Assembly: GCF_001402875.1 (NCBI RefSeq)
Contig: NZ_CP012946.1
Coordinates: 248,001 to 312,000, forward strand
DNA: 64,000 nt
Direction of reading: 5' to 3'
From: Blastochloris viridis
Lineage (GTDB): Bacteria; Pseudomonadota; Alphaproteobacteria; Rhizobiales; Xanthobacteraceae
The translations under genes and the position numbers were made by a program. The notes beneath the pieces are model-generated. The model was given only the letters and a program-made list of their open reading frames with translations. It had not been told where the DNA came from and ran no database searches. How positions within the stretch are numbered: the first letter of the stretch is position 1; every line of letters begins with the position of its first letter. Below, one piece after another: positions 35,885-43,846 of the stretch.

Positions 35885-36355
35885 TCAGATGCTCAACGGC
35901 GGTCGCAGGGAAGGGATCGCCGTGGCGCCGCACTGCGGCCGGCCGTCCGCGCCGTAGGGGGAATTGCCCGCCCGCTCATCGCGCACCGCCCGCAGCACCG
36001 CATCGAGGCGCCGGCGGCTGGCGTCGATTGCCCCGCGCAGCCGGTTGATGTTCTCGTCCACTGCGGCATGGAGCGTGTGCGAACGGGAGATCATTTCATC
36101 GCGCAGCTCGTCATTGGCCGCGGTGAGGTCGATGCGTTGATTGCGCACCGCCGCGACCCACTGCTCGAACGCCTCGCCCAGCTCGTTCTTGCGGGCGGTG
36201 GTGTCGATCAGCGATGCGGGAAAGCCCCGGCTCAGCGTCTTGTTCTCGGACACCAGGACTTCGACCAACTGGTCGATCAGGGTGATCGCGTCGGTGACGG
36301 CCGCATCGACGTCCGAGGCGGTCATCCTGGGCATCATTTGCGTTGAAACGGTCAT
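35885..36355 (-). CDS. FlgN-like flagellar export chaperone
   Basis: 156 residues, largely helical. FlgN-type opening: a helix with LIDQLVEVLVSENKTLSRG, then FPASLIDTTARKNELGEAF, and a long helix DENINRLRGAIDASRRRLDA. FlgN holds FlgK and FlgL unfolded for export; this gene sits 23 bases before flgK, the normal location. The final 30 residues (GADGRPQCGATAIP) are Pro/Gly rich and not family-like. Divergence is high, so the family call is moderate. Confidence 0.7.
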   Translation of the reverse strand: MTVSTQMMPRMTASDVDAAVTDAITLIDQLVEVLVSENKTLSRGFPASLIDTTARKNELGEAFEQWVAAVRNQRIDLTAANDELRDEMISRSHTLHAAVDENINRLRGAIDASRRRLDAVLRAVRDERAGNSPYGADGRPQCGATAIPSLRPPLSI

Positions 36356-36374
36356 AGCACTCTCGCGGTTCGGG

Positions 36375-36662
36375 TCAGGGGCGCTTGCGGCCGTTGACCA
36401 GCGTCTGGGCGATGCGGTTGTAGGCAGACACTGCGGTCATCTGGCGAACCACGGTGTCGGTTTTCAGTCCGAGCGCGTCACGCCGCTCGGCCATGGCGCG
36501 GCGAACTTCCTCGACGTCCGAGATCAGCGCCAGCAGCCGAACCCGATGGGCGGGCCCATCGGGCGCCTGGGCGATGCGGTCGGCTTCGAGCATCAGCCGC
36601 TTTGCCTCGCGCAGCAGCGGCTCCTCATCGAGCAGATCGGGCGCTTGGCGGCGGCGGGCCAT
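36375..36662 (-). CDS. Small helical protein in the flagellar operon, function unknown
   Basis: 95 residues. I do not recognise a family. It is charged and predicted helical (LLREAKRLMLEADRIAQAP, DVEEVRRAMAERRDALGLK), with no signal peptide or membrane segment. The gene lies between flgE (its ATG overlaps the region just after the flgE stop by proximity of 4 bases) and the FlgN-like gene, on the same strand. Position and size suggest a cytosolic chaperone or regulator for late export substrates. Codon choice and composition match the neighbours, so it is likely a real gene. Confidence 0.65.
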   Translation of the reverse strand: MARRRQAPDLLDEEPLLREAKRLMLEADRIAQAPDGPAHRVRLLALISDVEEVRRAMAERRDALGLKTDTVVRQMTAVSAYNRIAQTLVNGRKRP

Positions 36663-36666
36663 GAGA

Positions 36667-37872
36667 TTACCTCAGCGCCGAAATCAGGGTGTCGTACATG
36701 CTGCTCACGGTGCTGATCACCTGCGCCGAGGACGAGTAGGCCTGCTGGGCGGTGATCATCACGCTGAATTCCTCGGACGTGTCGGTCTTGCTGGACTCGA
36801 GCGTCGAGCCGTAGACCGTTCCGGCGCCGCCCTCGCCGGACACATGCAGGGTGCTGGTGCCCGAGGAACTGGATTCCCGGTAAAGGCCGCCGCTTTCGGC
36901 CGTAAGGCCGTTCGCGTTGGTGAAGGTCGCAACCGCTATCTGATAGATCGGAATGCTCGCGCCGTTGCTGTAGGAGGCGTTGACCATGCCGTCCTCGACG
37001 GTGATGCCGGTCAGCGAGCCGTAGGACAGGCCGTTCTGGTTGATGGTCTTCAGGTCGATCGTTGCGCCTTCGACCGACTGCTGCGACAGGCCGCTGAGAT
37101 TGAACGCGATGTCCGAAGTGCTGGTGCCGTTGCCCCAATCGATGTTCAGGGACTGGGTGGCGTCGGTCGACACGATCGCGCCGTTGGCGTCGAATTCGAT
37201 CGTGAACGTTGCCGGCGAGATGGTCGCACCGGTCGCGGTCGGGGTCGCGGTCCAGGTGTTGTCCGCTGCGTCCTTGGTCCAGGACAGGGTGACGTTGTGG
37301 GCATTGCCCTGCGAGTCGTAGACTTCGACGTCCATCGAGCCGACCACGCCGGCGGCGGCATTGGACGGAAGGTTGGCGCTGATGGTGGCGGTGGTGGTTG
37401 CCTGGGCGCAGCTCGGCTTGATGTTGGTATAGATCGCCTGGAGGGTACCGGAGGTCGCGCTGCCGATCACATTGCCGCTGGTGTCGGTCGGCCAGCCGAG
37501 CAGCTGGTAGCCATTGTTGACGAGGTAGCCGTCCTCGTCGGTCGAGAACTCGCCGTTGCGGGTGTAGTAACGGTTGGTGCTGTTCTCCGGCGACACCACG
37601 AAGAAGCCGTTGCCCTGGATCGCAAGGTCGGTATCGCTCGAGGTGCTGGCAAGCTGGCCTTGCGCGCTGATGTTGGAGCGCGTGTTCGAGAGCACGCCGC
37701 CCGACGAATAGGACGACGACGAGCTGCCGGTCACGAGGCTCTCGAAGCTGGCGACGGTGGTCTTGTAGCCGTAGGTGCTGGAGTTGGCGAGGTTATCGGA
37801 GACGGTCGCGATCGCCGTGCTCTGGGCCTTGAGCGCGGAAACCGACGAGTTGAGGGCGCCGGACAGACTCAT
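36667..37872 (-). CDS. flgE: Flagellar hook protein FlgE
   Basis: 401 residues from the ATG at 37872. The N-terminal rod/hook motif reads ALKAQSTAIATVSDNLANSS, followed by TYGYKTT. The DLAIQGNGFFVVSP block near residue 85, the domain with NRYYTRNGEFSTDEDGYLVN, and the C-terminal hook helix VMITAQQAYSSSAQVISTVS are all in place. It polymerises into the hook on the cell surface, needing FlgD as cap. The stop TAA is 4 bases before the 95-residue gene. It starts 10 bases after the flgD stop. Confidence 0.95.
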   Translation of the reverse strand: MSLSGALNSSVSALKAQSTAIATVSDNLANSSTYGYKTTVASFESLVTGSSSSSYSSGGVLSNTRSNISAQGQLASTSSDTDLAIQGNGFFVVSPENSTNRYYTRNGEFSTDEDGYLVNNGYQLLGWPTDTSGNVIGSATSGTLQAIYTNIKPSCAQATTTATISANLPSNAAAGVVGSMDVEVYDSQGNAHNVTLSWTKDAADNTWTATPTATGATISPATFTIEFDANGAIVSTDATQSLNIDWGNGTSTSDIAFNLSGLSQQSVEGATIDLKTINQNGLSYGSLTGITVEDGMVNASYSNGASIPIYQIAVATFTNANGLTAESGGLYRESSSSGTSTLHVSGEGGAGTVYGSTLESSKTDTSEEFSVMITAQQAYSSSAQVISTVSSMYDTLISALR

Positions 37873-37882
37873 TGGGTACTCC

Positions 37883-38539
37883 TCAAGACTTGATGGCGAT
37901 GACGTTCGCGAATGCGACTTCCGCATCGCCGATTTGCAGCATCACGGTTCCGCTCGAGCTGTCGACGCCAGTGACGACTCCGACAACGGTGGATGACGTC
38001 GTGACGGCGTTGCCATCGGCGTCGGTGGCGGTGATGGACATGGTGTAGGTGCCCTCGGTCAGCTTGGTGCCGGAGGAGGTCGTGCCGTCCCAGACGAACG
38101 AATGTTCGCCGGCAGCGGTCTCGCCGGTGGTGGTGTAGACCGTCTTGCCGCTTTCGTCGGTGATCTTGATCGTGACCTTGCTGGCGTCGGACGCGAGCGT
38201 GTAGTTCCAGCTCGCCGAGCCATCGGCGAGTGCGTTGGTCGAGCCCGCCGCTTCCACCGTGTGGCCGACATAGCCGACGGCATTCGCCGCAAGCAGGCTG
38301 GCAAGCGCGGTGGTGATGTTGCCGAGCTGGTCGTTGACCTCCGACTGCTCGCTGAGGCTGGCGTAGGACACCAGCTGGCTCATGTATTCGGTGGGGTCGC
38401 TGGGATCGAGCGGGTTCTGGTTCTGGAGCTGCACGCACATCAGCGTGAGGAAGTCCGATGTGTCCAGATCGAGGCTGCTCGAGCTCGAGCTCGTGCTCGA
38501 GGAGTAGGTTGTCGATGTGGCCGATGAGACGGTTGTCAT
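37883..38539 (-). CDS. flgD: Flagellar hook assembly scaffolding protein FlgD
   Basis: 218 residues from the ATG at 38539. An N-terminal extremely Ser/Thr-rich run (about residues 3-23) precedes the conserved FLTLMCVQLQNQNPLDP and TEYMSQLVSYASLSEQSEVN. A FlgD Ig-like/Tudor region follows (VWDGTTSSGTKLTEGTYTMS). FlgD caps the growing hook and directs FlgE insertion. First gene of the flgD-flgE-95aa-flgN-flgK-flgL run; a 614-bp gap lies upstream. Confidence 0.93.
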   Translation of the reverse strand: MTTVSSATSTTYSSSTSSSSSSLDLDTSDFLTLMCVQLQNQNPLDPSDPTEYMSQLVSYASLSEQSEVNDQLGNITTALASLLAANAVGYVGHTVEAAGSTNALADGSASWNYTLASDASKVTIKITDESGKTVYTTTGETAAGEHSFVWDGTTSSGTKLTEGTYTMSITATDADGNAVTTSSTVVGVVTGVDSSSGTVMLQIGDAEVAFANVIAIKS

Positions 38540-39153
38540 GGCAATACTCGACCAATATCTCGGACGGTCCCGGCGGCGGGAGCGTTGTTGTCTTCGTCGT
38601 GAATGGCGATCTGCAATTTGAACGGCGCTGCCCGATTTTCCGGGCAGGTTTTCTGCAGTGATCGCGAAATCACTTGGGGCCGACCCCGGTGGCGCGCGGG
38701 TCACGATCCACCGCGCGCCGCGGCCAAGCGACCGCATCGCGCCGATCGCCAATGTCGGCGAGGCGAAGCGGCGAACGACAAGCGTGAAAGGGGTTTTCGT
38801 GCAGGCGACCCGTGACGCGCGGCGTCGGACCATCCCGCCGATCTGATTGCGGCAGGCGGTCGATCTGAGCCGTTGAGTTATCGCGTTCCCTCTCGCAAAC
38901 CCGGTATGCACGTTTGCGCAAGAATGCTCGCGTGCCGCCGCCCCGACTCATCGCGGCATCAAAACGCGAGCGCAGCGCGAGGTGCCAGGCGCATACGCCT
39001 CGCTTCCGCGATTGGGGGTTGGGTGTTGCAGAGACACCGCAACAGCGCCGAGACCAGAAGCATCGCCCGCCGCACGCGGCATCGGGTGATGCTTGAGATT
39101 GCGTGATGACAACGCTGGCGCGGAACGTCAGATCCGGCCAGCGAATATGTCGG
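38540..39153. other. 614-bp intergenic region upstream of flgD
   Basis: It separates fliS (ending at 39154, minus strand) from flgD. No gene is recognised on either strand. It should carry the flgD promoter; I searched for a sigma-54 GG-N10-GC pattern on the minus strand and did not find one with good flanks. Confidence 0.5.
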
Positions 39154-39606
39154 TTACTGTGGCTGCTGCGGCGTCGAGGGCGAGAATCGCGTCGGCACCT
39201 TCGCCACCACGGCCCAGGCGTCGCGCAACTCGGCAAGGCCCTCGGCAAGCTTGGTGTAACGGCGAATGGCGTCGGGTTTTCCCATCGCCAGATACATCGC
39301 CATGATGTGGCGGTGGTAAAGCGACCGCAGGCGCTCGACCATCGCGCCACCGCGCTCCGCGTCGAGGTGCTGCGCCAGCCCGCGCAGGATCTGGGCGGAG
39401 TGCGAAATGTTGTTGAACGCCTCGTCGAATTTCCTGGCTTCGGTCGCGGCAATGATCCGCTTGAGATTCAGCAACACCCTGTCGAACGCCATCACGATCG
39501 CGGTCTGCGGCGCCACCGTGGTGGATGCGTTGCGATAGGCTGCCGACACCATCACCGCGGCAGTCGTCGGTAACTCAGGCTTGGCATCAATCGGAGCTTG
39601 AAGCAT
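39154..39606 (-). CDS. fliS: Flagellar export chaperone FliS
   Basis: 150 residues, all helical. FliS-type pattern: AAYRNASTTVAPQTAIVMAF (Y10-like N-terminal cap followed by the helix that covers flagellin), LLNLKRIIAATEARKFDEAF, and MAMYLAMGKPDAIRRYTKLA. It binds the C-terminal D0 helix of FliC in the cytoplasm. The start overlaps the end of fliD by 20 bases, so it is coupled to fliD. The C-terminal 12 residues are Pro/Gln rich. Confidence 0.88.
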   Translation of the reverse strand: MLQAPIDAKPELPTTAAVMVSAAYRNASTTVAPQTAIVMAFDRVLLNLKRIIAATEARKFDEAFNNISHSAQILRGLAQHLDAERGGAMVERLRSLYHRHIMAMYLAMGKPDAIRRYTKLAEGLAELRDAWAVVAKVPTRFSPSTPQQPQ

Positions 39607-41251
39607 CGAGCATGGCCTTGAGGTAAGCGAGGGTCGACTCGGCCTGGGCGATCGCCGCCTGGTATTTGGCGTAACGGGCGGTCAAACGCTCGCGCAACGC
39701 CTCGGCCCGGTCTTCGATCGTCGAGATATCGTCTTCGTAATCGGAATTCTTTTCCGTCAGGTTATCGATCACGGTCTGGATGGAATCTTCGCTCGCGGTG
39801 GTTACCGCATTATTGAGCTTGTCGGCGAGGCCATAGCCGAGCGTGACGTTGATCGATTCCGATGCATCGCCAAGAAACAGGAATGTGAAGCCCTCGTACG
39901 CGGTGCCGGTGGCACCCTTGATGCTGGTGCCGCTGATGGTGAACAGCGAGCTGTCGCCGCCGACTGATGCCGAGGTGACATTGCCGCTGCCGTCGACGGT
40001 GATGTCGAGGGTGAACGAGGACGGTGCGGACGAGCCGCGCGCAAGGATGCCCAGCTCGCTCGACGATGATTCGAAGCTGAATGTCAGGAGCGCCTTGACC
40101 TCGTCGAGGTTCTCAAGCAGTGCATCCTGCAGCGTCGTGGTGTCGAGGACGAGATTGTTCGAGGAATCGAAGCTCAATCCAAGCAGCGCCATGGTATTGT
40201 CGTCGATCATGGTGTTGAGCGCGTCCATGATGTCGGAGTTGACTTGCCGCAGCGTGCTGTCGCCGAACAGGACCGCGCTCTCGGCGGCGCCGCCACCCGC
40301 CGCGGTTGCCTGCTGGGTAATCACGAATTCGCGATAGGCATTGTAGGCGTCAACCAGCGACTGGATGGTATCGGCGATGCTGGTGAGATCGGTGCCGACT
40401 TCGACAGCGATGGACGTTCCCGTGGTGGTCGTGCCGTAGAGGTACAAGGTCACGCCGCTGAGAGCGTCGGAGATGGTGTTGGAGTCGCGGGTGATCGTGA
40501 CGCCGTCAATGGAGATGATGGCATCCTTCGCCTCTTGCAGCACGGTCTTGAAGTCGCCGGAGCTGTCAAGAATCTCAAGGCCACCGAGCACGTCGTCGCC
40601 GGATGCCGTGCTCGCGGTGATCGCCTTGCCGGTATCGCTCGCCGTCAGCACCAGCTGGTAGGAGGAATCCGAAACCTTCAGCACGGTGGCCTTGACGCCG
40701 CTGGTGCTGGTGGACGCGTTGATGGCGGTGGCGAGCTCGGACAGGCTGGTGGTGCTGGAGACGTCGATCGTCACCGCGGTTCCGCCTTCGACGCCAAGGG
40801 TGAAGGTGCCGGTGTAGCCGAGGTCGTCGTCCTTCGAGGTGACGGTTTTGCTCGAAACCTTGTGCGCCGTGGCGACCTGCTGGATCTGGATGTCGTAGGT
40901 GCCGAGATCGGTGCTGCTGTCGACGGCGACGCCGAGCACGTCGCCGGCGTCGTAGCTACCGGTCGTGCTCAGATAGGAAGTGCGGCTGTTGAAGATGTCG
41001 TCGCTCTTCGCCAGGTAGCCCGACGGCGCGCTCATCACATAAGCGGCGTCGGAAATGTCCGACAGCAGCGACTGCAACTCCTCATAGGCGGAGATCTTGG
41101 TGTCGTTCTTGGTGATCTTGGTCTCGAGCGTATCGGCTGGGACCAGCTTGGCGGCCACCACCTCTTCGATCAGCGCGCTCCAGTCCGAGTTCAGCGCCGA
41201 ACTCGAGTAGGTGCTGGAGGTCGAGGAACTTGTGCTCGAGATGGTGCTCAT
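39587..41251 (-). CDS. fliD: Flagellar filament cap protein FliD
   Basis: 554 residues. The first 17 residues are almost wholly Ser and Thr (STISSTSSSTSSTYSSS), followed by the FliD N-terminal D0/D1 helix (DWSALIEEVVAAKLVPADTL, and ISAYEELQSLLSDISDAAYV). The core D2/D3 section is beta-rich with many Thr/Ser/Asp. The C-terminal helix ends YAKYQAAIAQAESTLAYLKA. It caps the filament and inserts flagellin. fliC lies 326 bases upstream; fliS overlaps its 3' end. Confidence 0.93.
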   Translation of the reverse strand: MSTISSTSSSTSSTYSSSALNSDWSALIEEVVAAKLVPADTLETKITKNDTKISAYEELQSLLSDISDAAYVMSAPSGYLAKSDDIFNSRTSYLSTTGSYDAGDVLGVAVDSSTDLGTYDIQIQQVATAHKVSSKTVTSKDDDLGYTGTFTLGVEGGTAVTIDVSSTTSLSELATAINASTSTSGVKATVLKVSDSSYQLVLTASDTGKAITASTASGDDVLGGLEILDSSGDFKTVLQEAKDAIISIDGVTITRDSNTISDALSGVTLYLYGTTTTGTSIAVEVGTDLTSIADTIQSLVDAYNAYREFVITQQATAAGGGAAESAVLFGDSTLRQVNSDIMDALNTMIDDNTMALLGLSFDSSNNLVLDTTTLQDALLENLDEVKALLTFSFESSSSELGILARGSSAPSSFTLDITVDGSGNVTSASVGGDSSLFTISGTSIKGATGTAYEGFTFLFLGDASESINVTLGYGLADKLNNAVTTASEDSIQTVIDNLTEKNSDYEDDISTIEDRAEALRERLTARYAKYQAAIAQAESTLAYLKAMLDASSSD

Positions 41252-41577
41252 CGAAGCTCTCCTTCATCAGCGGACGCGCCACGGATCGCGGGCCGGTCGC
41301 CCCCGACAGGCGGGGAGCCAATTGCTCAGTCAGCCGGCAGCGCCACACCACTGGCCGGTATCGCGTTGGTTTGCTTCCGGCACGGAACTGCCGGAGACGC
41401 CCCGTCGCCGGCGCGAAACACGTTGTGTCGTCCCGGACTGACGTCCGGTGCACCCGGCTTCGAGCCCCGCCGACCGCGCGCGATCTTTCGCCGGGAACAC
41501 CCCGGTGATGAGGACCGCGCGCCGCCGACGCGGGCCGGGTGAGGCGAAGGTCCGCGCTCACCCGGCCATGTGTCACG
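41252..41577. other. 326-bp region between fliC and fliD
   Basis: No gene. It contains an 11-bp perfect stem at 41533-41567 (GGCCGGGTGAG / CTCACCCGGCC), just past the fliC stop on the minus strand, likely the fliC 3' end hairpin though it lacks a T-run. The remaining 260 bases would hold a promoter for fliD-fliS. Confidence 0.6.
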
Positions 41578-42393
41578 TCACTGCAGCAGCTTGAGCAGCG
41601 CCTGCGGCATCTGGTTCGCCGAGGCCAGCGCCGCGACGGCCGCCTGCACCTTCACTTCCGCCGACGACAGCTTGGCCTGCTCGGACGCCACGTCGACGTC
41701 TTCGATCGCCGAGTTGGCGGCGCTCAGGTTCTCGATCGAGGTCGCGATCGTGTCAGCCTGGAACTCGAAGCGCGACTGCTGGGCGCCGAGCGAGGCGCGG
41801 GCGGCCGAAACCGAGCCGATCGCGCTGGTGATCGCGGTCAGCGCGGCGGTCGCGGTCGTCTGGTCCGAAATGGTGGTTGCGTTCAACGAGAGAGCGGTAG
41901 CGTCGAGGTCGGTGAACGACAGCGAAATGGTGTCGGACGAGTTCGAGCCGACCATCACCGCGCCGAACGAGCCGGTGCCGTCGAGCAGCGAGACGTTGTT
42001 GTAGCGGGCGCCGGTCGCGACCGAGGTGATTTCTTCGGCGAGGTTGGTGAATTCCGCGTTGATGTACGAGCGCTCGGTGTCGGTCACCGTCGCGGAGCTC
42101 GCCTGAGTGGCCAGCGCCTTCATACGCATCAGGATGTCGGAGATGTTGGAGGCAGCGCCGTCAGCGGTCTGCAGCATCGCAGTGGCGTGCGAGGCGTTGG
42201 TGGCAGCCTGCTCGAGAGCAACGACGTCCGAGGAGATGCGGGTCGAAATGGCGAGGCCGGCGGCGTCGTCCGACGCCTTGGTGATGCGCGAGCCGGAGGC
42301 GATCTTCGACAGCGAGCTCGACTGGTCGGAGGAGTTGATGTTGAGGTAACGGACGGCGGAGTTGGCGGCGGTGTTGGTGGTGATAACGGGCAT
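41578..42393 (-). CDS. fliC: Flagellin
   Basis: 271 residues. Conserved D0/D1 N-terminus (PVITTNTAANSAVRYLNINS and the SGSRITKASDDAAGLAIS block) and C-terminus (SRFEFQADTIATSIENLSAA, and AALASANQMPQALLKLLQ). The usual surface-exposed D2/D3 insert is reduced to some 60 residues of Ser/Thr/Asp-rich sequence, so this is a short flagellin. One flagellin gene is visible. The ATG is preceded by GAAAGGC. The ECF sigma gene lies 137 bases upstream on the same strand. Possible modification by flanking glycosyltransferases is discussed in the findings. Confidence 0.95.
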   Translation of the reverse strand: MPVITTNTAANSAVRYLNINSSDQSSSLSKIASGSRITKASDDAAGLAISTRISSDVVALEQAATNASHATAMLQTADGAASNISDILMRMKALATQASSATVTDTERSYINAEFTNLAEEITSVATGARYNNVSLLDGTGSFGAVMVGSNSSDTISLSFTDLDATALSLNATTISDQTTATAALTAITSAIGSVSAARASLGAQQSRFEFQADTIATSIENLSAANSAIEDVDVASEQAKLSSAEVKVQAAVAALASANQMPQALLKLLQ

Positions 42394-42529
42394 CGGAGTC
42401 AGCCTTTCTGTTGAACAGCCGGTGCCGATTTGCTGCCGGCCGGCTGTGTTGACGCGCTTGCGTCTGTAGGTTCAACGAAAGCCGGACACCGAAACTGGCG
42501 AACCCGTCGGTCGGACCGCGTCGCTTTGG

Positions 42530-43213
42530 TTAGTCCTCGGTTAATGACTGCCGGATCGAGTGCTCCTGGCGGCGCAGCAGCTTGCGCAGCTGCTGGCGTC
42601 CGCGCTTGAGCAGCGACTCCACCGCCGACACCGTGGTCTGCATCACCTCGGCGATCTCGGCGTTGCTGAGGTTCTCGTGGTAGGACAGGATCAGCACGAC
42701 GCGCTGGTGGTCGGGCAGCTGGCCCATCGCGCTCTCGAGCGCGTTCAGAACCTCGTTGCGGTGCAGTTGGGATTCGGCGCCCGGTGTGCCGTCCGGCACC
42801 TCCGGTGCCGCTTCGAGGTCGTCGTTGCGCGGCTGGCGGCGCAGGTCGATGCAGCGGTTGGTCACCACCCGGTAGAGCCAGGTCGAGAATTTGGCGCGGC
42901 CGCCTTCCCAGCGGCCGCGGTGGGTCCACACCTTCAGCAGCACGTCCTGCACGACGTCGTCGGCATCGGCCGGGTTGTCGAGGATGCGCAGCGCCAGCGC
43001 GTAGGCGCGGTCGATATGGCGGCGAACGAGCAGGGCGAACGCAGATTCGTCGTTTTCACCAATGCGGCGCAGCAACTCGTCGTCGCTGTCGAGGTCGGAC
43101 GCCGGGGGCGTGGCCCGCGTAACCGCAGCCTGCGCCGTGACATTTCCACTCGGCTGCGGCTCCAGGTCCGTCTCCGAAGAGGAAGGCGTCGTCAAAACCG
43201 ATGCGTACGCCAT
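42530..43213 (-). CDS. ECF-family (sigma-24 type) RNA polymerase sigma factor
   Basis: 227 residues. Sigma region 2 reads FALLVRRHIDRAYALALRIL, then NPADADDVVQDVLLKVWTHR and FSTWLYRVVTNRCIDLRRQP. Region 4 reads MGQLPDHQRVVLILSYHENL followed by SNAEIAEVMQTTVSAVESLL. A 50-residue acidic/Ser-rich N-terminal extension precedes them. The ATG at 43213 has GGAG 8 bases upstream. No zinc-anti-sigma, NepR or kinase gene is next to it; instead fliC follows by 137 bases on the same strand. The lack of a cognate anti-sigma in the visible neighbourhood is worth noting; it could be distant. Confidence 0.93.
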   Translation of the reverse strand: MAYASVLTTPSSSETDLEPQPSGNVTAQAAVTRATPPASDLDSDDELLRRIGENDESAFALLVRRHIDRAYALALRILDNPADADDVVQDVLLKVWTHRGRWEGGRAKFSTWLYRVVTNRCIDLRRQPRNDDLEAAPEVPDGTPGAESQLHRNEVLNALESAMGQLPDHQRVVLILSYHENLSNAEIAEVMQTTVSAVESLLKRGRQQLRKLLRRQEHSIRQSLTED

Positions 43214-43846
43214 ACCAGATCTCCAAACCTACGACGTCGTGGCCACCCAATTCGGGCGTCTGACAGTTGAACGGGCAAGCTAGCGAATTCGGGCGAACAA
43301 AAACGTTGCCGATCGAAGCTTTTTTGAAATATCTCTAGGAAAAATCTTCCCAGTTGCACCGGGAAATTTTTGCCCACCTGTTTTAATCAAGTAAAAAATC
43401 ATTGAGCCGGAGAACCTCTCGATTTTTCTGTGACGAATATTACGTAGTTATGACAGTTTGCTGCGCTACACGGTACCCCAAGCGGACTGTTCTCGGGAAG
43501 CTGCCCAGCTCGACGTTACGAATCGCGTCTGGGGAGGGGCTGCAGGCAAGCCGACAACGCAACGCGCCGCGACAGACCCGTTGCCGCGAATGCGACGGAC
43601 CATGGCCACAGTCCGTCATTTCATGGCTAAAAAATCGTTAAACAGGCGAGCAAAGCATGGGCCGCGGCGGTGGCGGGCGCACTCGGCGCTGGTCAAGGTC
43701 GCCGCACGGGCACATCGGCCGCGTCGCGCCGGCTCGCATCGACATGGTTGCGCTGAAGCGCTGCCCGGCAAAAGGTGCGGGCTGCGGTCGCGGCGGTTTT
43801 CCGGCCGCCGACCGTTCGAAGACACAGGACACCAGGATTGGGACCG
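43214..43846. other. 633-bp divergent intergenic region with an AT-rich centre
   Basis: Lies between the divergent ECF gene and the GT2 gene. 43285-43450 is markedly more AT-rich than its surroundings. A hairpin at 43340-43371 (AAAAATCTTCCC / GGGAAATTTTT, one base bulged) has a T-run on each strand, so it could end transcripts from either side. No protein gene is supported. A copy-number or regulatory RNA role cannot be judged from one sequence. Confidence 0.55.

Noticed and set aside
38540..39153. Sigma-54 promoter for flgD
   Set aside because: No GG and GC doublets at the required spacing with good flanking bases were found on the minus strand.
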